A DNA stretch of 37,397 bases from a virus: positions 1 through 37,397 of the IMG/VR virus record IMGVR_UViG_3300042466_000272, one strand, 5' to 3'. The notes under the pieces were generated by a model that was not told the origin of the DNA, did not search any database, and saw nothing but the letters and a program-made list of their open reading frames with translations. The position numbers and the translations under genes are program-made. Positions 1 to 7,614 of this stretch are shown one piece after another. Numbering within the stretch: the stretch's first letter is position 1; the number at the start of each line of letters is the position of its first letter.

Positions 1-879
1 ATATGCACTGATGGCTCCGCCTCATATGGCGGTGCTATGCGGTTTATGACTGCTGGCAGTGGAACCCTAACAGAACGTATGCGCATCGACGCCAGCGGTA
101 ACGTCTCTATCGGAGCAGTCGGTGCCTTTTCTATCCCCGGTACAAAGCTGTCAGTTACAAACCCATCGGCAAACGCATATTTAAGTGTTTATGGTGGAGC
201 AGGATCAACGGACGGCGGTATCTTGTTAGGTGGTAACAACGCAGAAAACTTTGCAAATATCTTTTATAGTACGAGTTCAAACTATGTGCAGATAGCCGCA
301 ACCCCGGCGGGATCGCAACTTAAATTTGATACCGCTGGCGCAGAACGCGCCCGCATCGACGCCAGCGGCAACTTGCTGGTGGGGACGACGAGCCAACTTG
401 CTAGTGAAAAATTAGCTGTCGTTGGGTCATTTGGCGCTTACTTTAAGGCGACTGGAGGAGCGGGTAATGAACCGCTCAATCTTTGGAATGACGCAACAAG
501 CGGAACTATCTACCAAATTAGTTTCCGTGATGGTGCGTCGGCCATTTCACGCGGGTCAATCACCACCAACGGAACTAATACAGCGTACAACACCTCATCG
601 GATTACCGCCTCAAGGAAATTGACGGGCCTGTCGCCAACAGCGGTGCTTACATTGATGCGCTGAAGCCAGTGCAGGGTAGTTGGAAGGCAGATGGTAGCC
701 GGTTTATCGGTCTGCTGGCCCATGAAGTTCAGGAAGTCTCCGAAACGCCAATCGCCACGGGCGAGAAGGACGGCGAGGAAATGCAGGGTATGGATTACTC
801 TGCACCTGAACTCATCGCTAACCTCATCGCAGAAATTCAATCACTCCGCGCCCGCGTGGCACAACTAGAAGGAAACTAA
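1..879 (+). CDS. Tail fibre/spike protein, C-terminal part with self-cleaving S74 chaperone (partial)
   Basis: The reading frame is open from base 1, so the N-terminal part lies outside this edge; the start of what is probably the same gene is at 36085-37397. The product would be a trimeric receptor-binding fibre. Repeated strand-turn motifs of the type RIDASGN(V/L)xxG are visible near residues 28-38 and 115-125 (numbering from base 1), as in many phage fibres. The end is an intramolecular chaperone of the endosialidase type (Peptidase S74): the motif SDYRLK at about residues 200-205 carries the Ser and Lys, five apart, of the known autocleavage dyad, with cleavage expected just before that Ser (codon 598-600). 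The last 25 residues (LIAEIQSLRARVAQLEGN) form a short coiled coil. Domain call is firm; the receptor is unknown. Confidence 0.85.
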   Translation: MCTDGSASYGGAMRFMTAGSGTLTERMRIDASGNVSIGAVGAFSIPGTKLSVTNPSANAYLSVYGGAGSTDGGILLGGNNAENFANIFYSTSSNYVQIAATPAGSQLKFDTAGAERARIDASGNLLVGTTSQLASEKLAVVGSFGAYFKATGGAGNEPLNLWNDATSGTIYQISFRDGASAISRGSITTNGTNTAYNTSSDYRLKEIDGPVANSGAYIDALKPVQGSWKADGSRFIGLLAHEVQEVSETPIATGEKDGEEMQGMDYSAPELIANLIAEIQSLRARVAQLEGN

Positions 880-881
880 GG

Positions 882-1334
882 GTGCAAAAGCTGCTTCCTT
901 TAAAAGACTTGGATCTGTCCGGGTATAAATATATTGATGGCAAACTTTATAAGGAAGTCGGACATGAAGCGGGATATGGTTATCGCCGCGTTTCAATCAA
1001 CGGGGTCCGGTATCTTGTTCATCGTATAATATATTTCATGCACCACGGATCTGAACCTGAAGTGGTGGACCACATAGATAGGGACACAACAAACAATTCT
1101 ATTGAAAATCTAAGGGCGGCAACCAAAGCGGAGAACGCATACAACTGCAGCGTCAGAGCGGATAGCTCAAGCGGATTTCGCAACGTATCATGGCACAGTC
1201 AAAAACTTAAATGGCGAGTTATGTTGATGCGGGGCAATAAGCGCAAGTCTTATGGTTTTTATGACGACATTGAAGAAGCAGCGCTCGTAGCTGAAACGGC
1301 GCGCAAAGATAATTACGGCGATTTTGCCACATAA
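882..1334 (+). CDS. HNH homing-type endonuclease with AP2-like C-terminal domain
   Basis: 150 aa, GTG start two bases after the tail-fibre stop. Residues 40-82 carry an HNH_3-type nuclease core: VHRIIYFMHHG around H47, VDHIDRD with H64, and a TNNSIENLR segment (N71/N72, N76), which should bind a metal ion and cut DNA. Residues 97-150 (SGFRNVSWHSQKLKWR onward) match the AP2-like DNA-binding module often fused to phage HNH enzymes. Free-standing enzymes of this build are usually homing endonucleases that spread between phage genomes, and insertion between a fibre gene and the next structural gene fits that. A packaging-related role, known for some phage HNH proteins, is less likely because the terminase genes are far away. 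Confidence 0.85.
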   Translation: MQKLLPLKDLDLSGYKYIDGKLYKEVGHEAGYGYRRVSINGVRYLVHRIIYFMHHGSEPEVVDHIDRDTTNNSIENLRAATKAENAYNCSVRADSSSGFRNVSWHSQKLKWRVMLMRGNKRKSYGFYDDIEEAALVAETARKDNYGDFAT

Positions 1335-1346
1335 TAGGAGGTTTAT

Positions 1347-1676
1347 ATGAGCATTGTTAACACTTGGAATGTGGTAAGCATGGACGCATACCCAGAACTC
1401 GACGGCGAAACCGACGTAGTGTTCACGGTTCACTGGACTCTCACCGGCACTGACGGCACCTACAACGGCTCAGTATACGGCTCAGTCGGCGTCACGCTCA
1501 ATCCTGATGCACCCTTCACACCATATTCTTCCCTCACGCAAGCGCAGGTCATTGGCTGGGTGCAAGACGCACTTGGCGAAGAGCAAGTTGCAAGCTATGA
1601 AGCTAATGTGGCGCAGCAGATAGAGAACCAAATCGATCCTCCTGTTGTCACACCCCCGTTACCATGGAGTGAATAA
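1347..1676 (+). CDS. Conserved phage protein of unknown function (tail/lysis-module neighbour)
   Basis: 109 aa with a strong Shine-Dalgarno, AGGAGG at 1337-1342, before the ATG. No membrane segment or signal peptide. The protein is rich in beta-forming residues in the first 70 positions (VVFTVHWTLTGTDG) and ends in a proline-rich tail, TPPLPWSE. I recognise this shape (N-terminal xIVNTWxVxxM, C-terminal PPLPW) as a family of small conserved proteins found beside tail-fibre genes in many marine and freshwater phages (I believe DUF7936), for which no function is established. It follows the HNH gene and its stop overlaps the next start (TAATG), so it is probably co-translated with the 50-aa gene that follows. 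Confidence 0.7.
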   Translation: MSIVNTWNVVSMDAYPELDGETDVVFTVHWTLTGTDGTYNGSVYGSVGVTLNPDAPFTPYSSLTQAQVIGWVQDALGEEQVASYEANVAQQIENQIDPPVVTPPLPWSE

Positions 1677-1828
1677 TGGAAATCAATCTTACGTTGAACG
1701 TAGACGAGGTAAACGCCGTCCTTCAGACTTTGGGCAATCTGCCCACGTCTTCAGGCGCGTTCCCGCTTCTCATGAAGATCAAGCAGCAGGCTGAAGGCCA
1801 ACTGCCGCAAGAACAACCCGAAGAATAG
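1676..1828 (+). CDS. Small conserved phage protein, 50 aa, unknown function
   Basis: The ATG lies in the TAATG overlap with the preceding stop, so translation is probably coupled. The product begins MEINLTLNVDEVNAVL and continues with LGNLPT, FPLLMKIKQQA and an acidic/glutamine-rich end. It looks like a beta strand followed by two helices, with no membrane segment. Very similar 45-55 aa proteins (xxxLTVxEVNxVLxxLGxLP followed by xxLxxKIKxQA) occur near tail fibres of many podoviruses and siphoviruses, where the function is unknown. The conserved pattern and the coupled start support a real gene despite the size. Confidence 0.7.
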   Translation: MEINLTLNVDEVNAVLQTLGNLPTSSGAFPLLMKIKQQAEGQLPQEQPEE

Positions 1829-1838
1829 GTCTTAGTCG

Positions 1839-2057
1839 ATGGATACAAGCTTCGGCCTTGATACCCTTCTAACGGTAATCGCTGGCATCTTTGGCCTTAT
1901 TGGCGTGTGGACGCAGTTGAGCAACCGTCTCGCCATTCTGGAAACAAAGCTGGACTATGGCGAAGAAAAGTTCAACGCCATCGATAAAAAGTTCGACGAG
2001 GTGATGATGCACCTCCGCCGGATCGAAGACAAGCTGGATCATAAGGCAGATCGGTAA
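1839..2057 (+). CDS. Membrane-anchored coiled-coil protein, lysis cassette
   Basis: 72 aa. Residues 7-28 (LDTLLTVIAGIFGLIGVWTQ) form one hydrophobic membrane segment. The rest, from LSNRLAILETKLDYGEEKF to RRIEDKLDHKADR, has heptad-like hydrophobic spacing typical of a coiled coil. The layout is the reverse of XhlA-type hemolysin proteins (coiled coil first), so I do not assign it to that family. Its place just upstream of lipoprotein, holin-like and endolysin genes points to a role in lysis or in the host envelope. The stop overlaps the next start (TAATG). Confidence 0.65.
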   Translation: MDTSFGLDTLLTVIAGIFGLIGVWTQLSNRLAILETKLDYGEEKFNAIDKKFDEVMMHLRRIEDKLDHKADR

Positions 2058-2242
2058 TGAAGTGGTTCCTGCTACCCCTTGCGGCTTTGGCCCTCATGGG
2101 TTGCGAAGACCGCTATCGTTACGACTGCCAAGACCCAGAGAACTGGCAGGAGGATATTTGCAAAAAGCCCAAGTGTGTAGCTATGGGCTACTGCACCGAA
2201 TGGCTGATTGATACGGGTGAAGAAGTTGTCGAAGAAGGTTAA
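2057..2242 (+). CDS. Small outer-membrane/periplasmic lipoprotein
   Basis: 61 aa. A short positively charged start (MKW), a hydrophobic stretch and the lipobox LMGC predict a signal-peptidase II lipoprotein with the lipidated Cys at residue 16. The mature part is about 45 residues, acidic, with four further Cys (CQDPENW, ICKKPKC, GYC) that could form two disulfides in the periplasm. The CEDRYRYxCQDPxNW pattern recurs in small lipoproteins next to tail and lysis genes of other phages. Possible roles are superinfection exclusion (receptor blocking) or help in lysis; neither is shown. Its 3' end overlaps the next gene by 26 bases. Confidence 0.7.
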   Translation: MKWFLLPLAALALMGCEDRYRYDCQDPENWQEDICKKPKCVAMGYCTEWLIDTGEEVVEEG

Positions 2243-2516
2243 ATACTGGTCGCCGGAGGAACTGCTGCGTTTCATCGTCGGCGTTGTGCTTTCGTTTACG
2301 CTCATGTTTATCGTGGCGACGGTGCTGTATTCGCTGATATTTGTATCGCAGCCGATGGAGGGCCAGTCCCCCAACGACGCAGAATTTTTTAAGCTGATCA
2401 ACCCAATAGCTACGTTTATCGTTGGGGCATTGGCTGGGCTTATGGCGGGGCAGGGCAATGGCTCTATGAAACCCAAGAAGCCAGACGAAGGAGAAGATAA
2501 TGAGTTTCCTCAATAG
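2217..2516 (+). CDS. Two-segment membrane protein, holin candidate (paralogue of next gene)
   Basis: About 99 aa from GTG 2217; a TTG at 2208 in the same frame is an alternative. Neither start has a good ribosome-binding site, so translation probably depends on coupling to the overlapping lipoprotein gene. The protein has a basic N-terminus (KKLSKKVKYW), a long hydrophobic stretch (LLRFIVGVVLSFTLMFIVAT and onward), then a second membrane-like segment INPIATFIVGALAGLMAG, and an acidic, lysine-rich tail. The second segment resembles INPAFQTIIGAFVGLLGG in the next gene, so the two are probably a diverged duplication. Position directly upstream of the endolysin makes them the best holin/antiholin candidates in the genome. 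Confidence 0.65.
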   Translation: MKKLSKKVKYWSPEELLRFIVGVVLSFTLMFIVATVLYSLIFVSQPMEGQSPNDAEFFKLINPIATFIVGALAGLMAGQGNGSMKPKKPDEGEDNEFPQ

Positions 2517-2964
2517 TTTTGAAAGCAAGCATGACGGCGTGAACGACACCGTTGAGTTTGTTGTGCGCGTGGCCATCGTCACGCTATCGGCAGTTATCCT
2601 TGTTGTTGTGCTGACACTGGCCGTAGGTCTGTTTGTCCCCAACGACGTGGTTGATAGCACGGCCATCATTGAGATGATTAACCCTGCGTTCCAGACCATC
2701 ATCGGTGCGTTCGTCGGCCTGCTGGGCGGGCTAAGCCTTAACGCCAATGCGCGTGACAAAGAGCCAGAGGTAGCGCCAGAACCCGAAGCGCCCAAGCCAT
2801 ACAGCGATCCGAACGGCACCGTCTTTATTGGTGAGCCTGAAGAGGACGAAGACGACGACATGGAGCCGTGGGAGAAGTATCGCAACGACCTACGCTACGA
2901 CGTCACCGGCGACGGTGTGGTCGACGAAAACGACTTCCCTGCTTGGCGGAGTGCTGGCAAATGA
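2500..2964 (+). CDS. Two-segment membrane protein with C-terminal EF-hand/dockerin-like loop, holin-related candidate
   Basis: 154 aa; the ATG at 2500 lies inside the previous gene and follows a good AAGGAGA site. Hydrophobic residues about 22-46 (FVVRVAIVTLSAVILVVVLT) and about 63-85 (INPAFQTIIGAFVGLLGG) predict two membrane segments. A long acidic, proline-rich stretch follows (EVAPEPEAPKP, EPEEDEDDDMEPWE), then a C-terminal DVTGDGVVDENDF loop with Asp/Thr/Asp/Asp/Asp at calcium-ligand spacing, as in dockerin-type EF hands. The domain is probably extra-membrane and calcium-binding. The stop overlaps the endolysin start (ATGA), so the two are probably translated together. A holin or holin-regulator role is inferred from position and topology only. 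Confidence 0.65.
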   Translation: MSFLNSFESKHDGVNDTVEFVVRVAIVTLSAVILVVVLTLAVGLFVPNDVVDSTAIIEMINPAFQTIIGAFVGLLGGLSLNANARDKEPEVAPEPEAPKPYSDPNGTVFIGEPEEDEDDDMEPWEKYRNDLRYDVTGDGVVDENDFPAWRSAGK

Positions 2965-3572
2965 GCCTTGTTGAACTGCAAAAGAAGATCGGAGTAACGG
3001 CAGATGGCGCATTCGGTCCGGGTACTTTTAGGAAAGCTGCGGCTTTTTATAAGCTATCACCTGATCGTGCTGCACATTTCTTTGCTCAAACTGCGCATGA
3101 AAGCGGCGGCTTCAAAGCATTCTCGGAGAATTTGAACTATGGCGCAAAAGGACTTCGCAGCATTTTTAGGAAGTATTTCCCTACTGATGCAATGGCTAAA
3201 GCGTATGAACGCCAGCCAAAAAAGATTGCTAATCGGGTATACGCAAATCGCATGGGCAATGGTGATGAAGCGTCTGGGGATGGCTGGAAGTTCCGTGGAC
3301 GTGGCGCTCTCCAACTTACTGGAAAAGCAAATTACCAAGCTTTCGCAAGCTACATCGGACGACCCCAAATAATGGATAACCCCGACCTTGTGTCGGGTGA
3401 ACTGTGTTTTGAGAGCGCGTTGTGGTTCTTCGACAAGAACAAATTGTGGGGCATCTGCGATCAAGGCGTCGGCGACGGCGCGATCCTCGCGCTGACGAAG
3501 CGCATTAACGGTGGCACGCACGGCCTTGATGACCGCAAGGCCAAGACGAAGAAGTACGCCGCATGGCTGTAA
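2961..3572 (+). CDS. Endolysin, GH19 chitinase/lysozyme family
   Basis: 203 aa from the ATG at 2961 (ATGA overlap with the preceding stop); a longer reading frame from 2868 would run through the upstream protein in another frame and is not used. Residues 1-32 resemble half of a peptidoglycan-binding repeat (LQKKIGVTADGAFGPGTF). The catalytic domain follows: FAQTAHESGGF with the general acid E47, ENLNY with the second Glu at about 57, and the GWKFRGRGALQLTGKANY substrate-cleft motif. The enzyme should cleave glycan strands of peptidoglycan. There is no signal peptide or anchor, so it needs a holin to reach the wall, consistent with the two membrane genes just upstream and the spanins downstream. 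Confidence 0.92.
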   Translation: MSLVELQKKIGVTADGAFGPGTFRKAAAFYKLSPDRAAHFFAQTAHESGGFKAFSENLNYGAKGLRSIFRKYFPTDAMAKAYERQPKKIANRVYANRMGNGDEASGDGWKFRGRGALQLTGKANYQAFASYIGRPQIMDNPDLVSGELCFESALWFFDKNKLWGICDQGVGDGAILALTKRINGGTHGLDDRKAKTKKYAAWL

Positions 3573-3937
3573 ACCCATTCCTATTGTACGCCATTGGCGG
3601 CGCGCTTATTCTCGGTGCGGCCTCTGGATACAAGGTGCGCGACTGGCAGTGCGATGCGGCATACGCAAAGGCGTTCGAGAAAACCGAAAAGTCGCGCGTC
3701 GAAAAACAAGGAATAGTAGATGATGTTTCGCAAACCTACGAATACGAACGAGATCAAGCCAATGTCGTGGCAACCGAACGAACCAACACTATTCGTGAAA
3801 TATACAAAACGGTTCCTGCCACCCCTGCTGATTGCGCTGCTCCTGATGCTGTGCGCGGGTTGCTCGAAAGCGGTGTCCGTGACGCCAATGCCGCTTCCTC
3901 CGGCAAACCTAGCAGCGAAGTGTCCGGCTCTGAGTAA
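3563..3937 (+). CDS. Rz: Rz-type inner-membrane spanin (i-spanin)
   Basis: 124 aa; the start overlaps the endolysin stop by ten bases. The N-terminus MAVNPFLLYAIGGALILGAA is a single uncleaved membrane anchor. It is followed by a charged helical region (residues 25-80: DWQCDAAYAKAFEKTEKSR, YEYERDQANVVATERTNTI) expected to form the periplasmic coiled coil that joins the outer-membrane partner. The C-terminus is low-complexity Ser/Ala-rich. Topology, position right after the endolysin and the overlapping lipoprotein gene identify it as Rz, although spanins share little sequence. It acts in the last lysis step by fusing inner and outer membranes. Confidence 0.8.
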   Translation: MAVNPFLLYAIGGALILGAASGYKVRDWQCDAAYAKAFEKTEKSRVEKQGIVDDVSQTYEYERDQANVVATERTNTIREIYKTVPATPADCAAPDAVRGLLESGVRDANAASSGKPSSEVSGSE

Positions 3938-4073
3938 TCCGCCACTGGTGCTGATCGACCCTGAGCGGGCGCTCTGGGAAGCCGACATCATTGCAAAGTA
4001 TACGGATTGTAGTGTAAAGCATCGCCTGACAGTTCAAGCATGGGAAGAGGCTGTAAAAATCCCAAATAAGTGA
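3720..4073 (+). CDS. Rz1: Rz1-type lipoprotein spanin (o-spanin), overlapping Rz in another frame
   Basis: 117 aa from ATG 3720, which has an AAGGA site seven bases upstream; ATG 3723 and 3762 are in-frame alternatives. Over 200 bases lie inside Rz in a different frame, the hallmark of Rz/Rz1 pairs. A basic stretch (KYTKRF) and hydrophobic core (LPPLLIALLLML) end in CAGC, giving a lipidated Cys at about residue 48; Cys in the -3 position is unusual. The mature part starts proline-rich (VTPMPLPPANLA), as Rz1 proteins do, but extends some 60 residues past the end of Rz with Cys residues that could form disulfides. It should sit in the outer membrane and bind Rz. Confidence 0.75.
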   Translation: MMFRKPTNTNEIKPMSWQPNEPTLFVKYTKRFLPPLLIALLLMLCAGCSKAVSVTPMPLPPANLAAKCPALSNPPLVLIDPERALWEADIIAKYTDCSVKHRLTVQAWEEAVKIPNK

Positions 4074-4107
4074 TATAAGAACTTTAGTCTTACGCACAGG
4101 TAATTAA

Positions 4108-5589
4108 ATGGCGCTTATCCCTATCAGTATCCCGCCGGGTGTTTACCGCAACGGAACCGAACTTGACAGTTCTGGCCGGTGGTATGACGTGAACCTTGTG
4201 CGCTGGGTTGAGGGGATGATGCGTCCCGTCGGTGGGTGGCAGGAGCGAACCACAACCGCTCTTACCGGTAAAGCCCGTGGCATGATCGCATGGCGCTCTA
4301 ACAACAGCACCCGCTACATCTCTGTCGGAACGCACTCGAAGCTTTACGCTATTACACAGTCCAGTGTGATTGTGGACATCACGCCTGTCGGTTTTGTTCC
4401 CGGCAACCCGAATGCGTCTGTCGGTGGCGGCTATGGCGTCGGTCTTTACAGTGCTGGCTTTTACGGTACACCGCGCCCAGACGTTGGCGTTGTTACCCCG
4501 GCCACGACATGGACGCTGGATACATGGGGCGAGTATCTCGTCGGCTGCTCAAACTTTGACGGCAAGATTTATGAGTGGCAGTTGGACACGACAACGCCGA
4601 CAAAGGCTGCTGTCGTAACGAACGCGCCGACATCTAACACTGGCGTTCTAGTCACGAACGAACGCTCGATGTTTGCTCTTGGTGCGTCTGGCAATCCGCG
4701 TAAGATTGCATGGTCTGATCTTGAAAACAACACGGTGTGGACGGCATCCTCCACGAACCTTGCCGGTAGCCTAGAGCTACAGACGGGTGGTAAGATTATC
4801 ACCGCCAAGCGTGTTCGTGGCCAAGTTCTCGTTCTCACGGACATTGACGCGCACGTCGTGTCCTATGTCGGCCAGCCATTTGTATATACATCTGAGTTCG
4901 CCGGTCGTGCGTGCGGCCTTGCTGGACCGAATGCGATTGCTGTTCAGGATAACTTCGCGGTCTGGATGGGTTCGCGTGGCTTCTATATGTACGACGGCTA
5001 CGTCAAATCTGTGCCGTGCGAAGTGTCGGACTATGTGTTCTCCGACATCAACCAAGCGCAGATCAGCAAGGCTTACGCCGTCAACAACTCGCAGTTCGAT
5101 GAAGTGTGGTTCTTCTATCCGTCCGCCTCCAGCCAAGAGAACAACCGCTATGTGATTTGGAACTACGCCCAGAACAACTGGTCGATTGGCTCGTTGGGCC
5201 GTTCAGCCGGTATTGACCGTGGCGTGTTCGCCAACCCATTGATGGTGTCCGATGACGGCTTTATTTACGATCACGAGATCGGGATGAACCACGGGACGGA
5301 AAGCGTGTTCGCCGAGACAGGGCCAGTGCAGATTGGACAAGGCGACAACATCCTGTATATCAACGAGATGATCCCAGACGAACGCAACCAAGGCGAAGTC
5401 ACTGCGACCTTCTCTTCTCGCTATTATCCGAATGGCGATAAGCAGACGTTCGGCCCCTATACCCTGACGAACCCTACGTCTGTCCGCTTCAATGGCCGAC
5501 AAATCCAGATGAAGGTGACGGCGGTTAATAACTCCGATTGGCGGGTTGGGACGCAGCGGCTTAACGCTATACCGGGTGGGCGTCGATGA
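4108..5589 (+). CDS. Tail nozzle / packaged-DNA stabilisation protein, P22 gp10-like
   Basis: 493 aa. It begins MALIPISIPPGVYRNGTELD and has repeated short beta units with aromatic and Gly residues (GKARGMIAWR, ISVGTHSKLYAI, LVGCSNFDGKIYEW, FAVWMGSRGFYMYDG, VIWNYAQNNWSIGS). This fits the beta-propeller fold of P22-type gp10 hub/nozzle proteins, and the length is close to P22 gp10 (about 470). The C-terminal W-R-x-G-x-x-R-L-x-x-x-P-G-G-R-R signature is typical of these tail proteins. In the virion it would plug the portal-adaptor channel and hold packaged DNA. It overlaps the next gene by ATGA. The fold assignment is by pattern, not alignment. Confidence 0.7.
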   Translation: MALIPISIPPGVYRNGTELDSSGRWYDVNLVRWVEGMMRPVGGWQERTTTALTGKARGMIAWRSNNSTRYISVGTHSKLYAITQSSVIVDITPVGFVPGNPNASVGGGYGVGLYSAGFYGTPRPDVGVVTPATTWTLDTWGEYLVGCSNFDGKIYEWQLDTTTPTKAAVVTNAPTSNTGVLVTNERSMFALGASGNPRKIAWSDLENNTVWTASSTNLAGSLELQTGGKIITAKRVRGQVLVLTDIDAHVVSYVGQPFVYTSEFAGRACGLAGPNAIAVQDNFAVWMGSRGFYMYDGYVKSVPCEVSDYVFSDINQAQISKAYAVNNSQFDEVWFFYPSASSQENNRYVIWNYAQNNWSIGSLGRSAGIDRGVFANPLMVSDDGFIYDHEIGMNHGTESVFAETGPVQIGQGDNILYINEMIPDERNQGEVTATFSSRYYPNGDKQTFGPYTLTNPTSVRFNGRQIQMKVTAVNNSDWRVGTQRLNAIPGGRR

Positions 5590-6698
5590 GGCTCAAACTA
5601 CCGCCAGCACCGGGCGCGTATAGTCCTGAGTATGACGCCCAGCGCAATCGTCTTATCGAGGCTTTCGCCAATGGCACTTACGCCAAAGGCGAAGATGTTG
5701 GCGTCTATCAGCCCGCAAAGCTAATCGCGTCTGACATGTCGTTTGTGACGACGGACACGCACACTCCAACGACGGCGAGCCTGTCGTGGAACACCATTGA
5801 CGGGACGCTCGATCTCGGCATGGAATATGGTGTCGTTCAACAGGTTGGGCAAGAGACGTTTGCCCGCGTTCAGAATAGCACCGGCAGCACCATTCCAAAC
5901 GGGACTGTTGTCGGTTTCGCTGGCGTTGGCGCGAACAATGTTCTTTCCGTCACAAAGTATCTGGCCGATGGCTCGACGCCTACACTTTATATTCTTGGTG
6001 TTCTTACCCATGACCTTCCGGATAGCGGCGAGGTTGGCTACTGCACAACATTCGGCCACGTTCGCGGCGTCAACACAAGCGGCTTTGCTGTCGGTAACCT
6101 ACTCTACGCCTCGCCAACTACGGCTGGGGCGCTCACGAACATAAAGCCAACAGCGCCGAACAACGTGGTTCCGGTCGCGGCTGTTCTAAAAGTAGGCACA
6201 ACGGACGGCGAGATATTCGTTCGGCCTGCGATTGAGCAGCAATATTATTTCGGCCAGTTCACCCACAACACGACAGTCACACCTGCCGCTGCGAACACAG
6301 CCTATGCGCTGGCGTGGGACACGACGGTTATTTCCGAAGGCATCTCCCTGACCGGAAGCCCCACAACGCGCCTGACGGTAGCGCACAGCGGCCTCTATAA
6401 CTTCGCAGCCCGCATTCAGTTCTCCGCCTCAAACTCAAACGCGAAGTCAGGCTGGATGTGGTTGAAAAAGAACGGCTCGACGAACATCGGGTCAAGCACG
6501 GCTGTTGGTTCGCTGAAAGATAGCGGTGGGTACACGGTTCTAACTATCAATGACTTTGTGTCTCTAGCAGCAAATGATTACGTTGAGTTGTTTTACGCGG
6601 TGGACGATACAGCACTGAAGCCAACGAATGTGGCGGCAACGGCCTTTGCCCCATCCGCTCCAACAGCACATGTTGCGATAACGCAGGTTCAGCAGTAA
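5586..6698 (+). CDS. Virion fibre/decoration protein with C1q-like C-terminal domain
   Basis: 370 aa, coupled to the nozzle gene. Three parts can be seen. The N-terminus (1-55: LPPAPGAYSPEYDAQRNRLI) is a short helical attachment region. A middle beta domain (about 65-215) contains DGTLDLGMEYGVVQQVGQE and VQNSTGSTIPNGTVVGFAG, a module found widely in phage capsid-cement and fibre proteins, with periodic Gly and Thr. The C-terminal 150 residues (GQFTHNTTVTPAAANTAYAL, then SGLYNFAARIQFSASNSN) resemble a C1q/TNF-like jelly-roll trimer head. This suggests a trimeric surface fibre or head/tail decoration. Which structure it decorates cannot be told from sequence. Confidence 0.6.
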   Translation: MRLKLPPAPGAYSPEYDAQRNRLIEAFANGTYAKGEDVGVYQPAKLIASDMSFVTTDTHTPTTASLSWNTIDGTLDLGMEYGVVQQVGQETFARVQNSTGSTIPNGTVVGFAGVGANNVLSVTKYLADGSTPTLYILGVLTHDLPDSGEVGYCTTFGHVRGVNTSGFAVGNLLYASPTTAGALTNIKPTAPNNVVPVAAVLKVGTTDGEIFVRPAIEQQYYFGQFTHNTTVTPAAANTAYALAWDTTVISEGISLTGSPTTRLTVAHSGLYNFAARIQFSASNSNAKSGWMWLKKNGSTNIGSSTAVGSLKDSGGYTVLTINDFVSLAANDYVELFYAVDDTALKPTNVAATAFAPSAPTAHVAITQVQQ

Positions 6699-6768
6699 TG
6701 GGCTGTCAATCTATTTTGTTTTGTGTTAATAACGAAGGATTAGGCGGCCAAACCGCACGGGGAATATA

Positions 6769-7614
6769 ATGGCGACTACAACAACCACTGCACAGCAACT
6801 CAATCCTTTCATTCAGGATATTCTGGCGCGTAACTATGGGGCCGCACAGCAAGTCGCGGCTATCCCGTATCAGGCGTATCAGGGGCCACGCGTCGCTGGG
6901 TTCCGCCCAGCCGAAGAGCAGGCGTTCCAGACGGCAATCGGGGCTGCGACCCAGCAAGTCGGGATGCCGCAACTTCAGCAAGCCACCCAAGTTGCCCAGC
7001 GTGCGGCAGGCTACTCGCCACAGCAGTTTCAGCAAGATGTCTCCGGCTTCATGTCGCCGTTCCAGACCAACGTCATCGACGCCACGATGGCTCGACTGGC
7101 ACAGAACCGCGCCGAGCGTGACGCTGCTACCAAGGCTCAGCTTGCTTCTTCGCGGGCATTCGGCAACGAACGTCGTGGTGTATATGAGGCGCAGCTTGCG
7201 GGCGAAGAAGATTTGAATACGGCTCAAACGCTGGCGAACCTGTACAGTCAGGGATACTCGCAAGCAGCCGGAATGGCGCAGAACCTTCCGAGCCAGCAGC
7301 TCGCGGGTGCAGCCGCTCTGTCTGGCTACGGCCAACAGGCGCTTGGCAATCAGCAGACTTATGCGGCAATGCTTCAAGGTGCGGGCCAAGCACAGCGCGG
7401 CATGGCTCAGCAGAACCTCGATCTGGCTTACAAGGACTTCCTCGAACAGCGCGGCTTCCCGCAGCAGCAGCTTCAAACACTGCTCATGGGATCGCAAGGT
7501 CTTCCGTCTCCAATGACGCAGACGACAACTCAGCCGGGGCAGGGTGCCCTCGGAACGGCCGGTGATATCGCAGGTGTGATTGCTGGTCTTAAAACCCTTG
7601 GTATTTTTAAGTAA
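6769..7614 (+). CDS. Probable internal virion / DNA-ejection protein, Gln/Ala-rich
   Basis: 281 aa, strongly enriched in Gln and Ala (for example AQQVAAIPYQAYQGP, AAMLQGAGQAQRGMAQQN). Mostly helical, with a C-terminal Gly-rich hydrophobic segment (LGTAGDIAGVIAGLKTLG) that could insert in a membrane. A recurring motif in such phage proteins, FMSPFxTNVIDATMARL, is present at about residues 90-108. It is the first of four consecutive genes of this style that end in a lytic transglycosylase gene, the arrangement expected for proteins stored in the capsid and ejected ahead of DNA to build a trans-envelope channel (compare P22 gp7/gp16/gp20 and T7 gp14-16). The function is inferred from context and composition. 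Confidence 0.6.
   Translation: MATTTTTAQQLNPFIQDILARNYGAAQQVAAIPYQAYQGPRVAGFRPAEEQAFQTAIGAATQQVGMPQLQQATQVAQRAAGYSPQQFQQDVSGFMSPFQTNVIDATMARLAQNRAERDAATKAQLASSRAFGNERRGVYEAQLAGEEDLNTAQTLANLYSQGYSQAAGMAQNLPSQQLAGAAALSGYGQQALGNQQTYAAMLQGAGQAQRGMAQQNLDLAYKDFLEQRGFPQQQLQTLLMGSQGLPSPMTQTTTQPGQGALGTAGDIAGVIAGLKTLGIFK

Noticed and set aside
2868-2960. Upstream extension of the endolysin
   Set aside because: It reads through the preceding gene in another frame; the ATG at 2961 in the ATGA overlap begins directly at the conserved domain.
5586-6698. Inverting fibre cassette controlled by the serine recombinase
   Set aside because: No inverted crossover-like repeats flank this or the other fibre genes.
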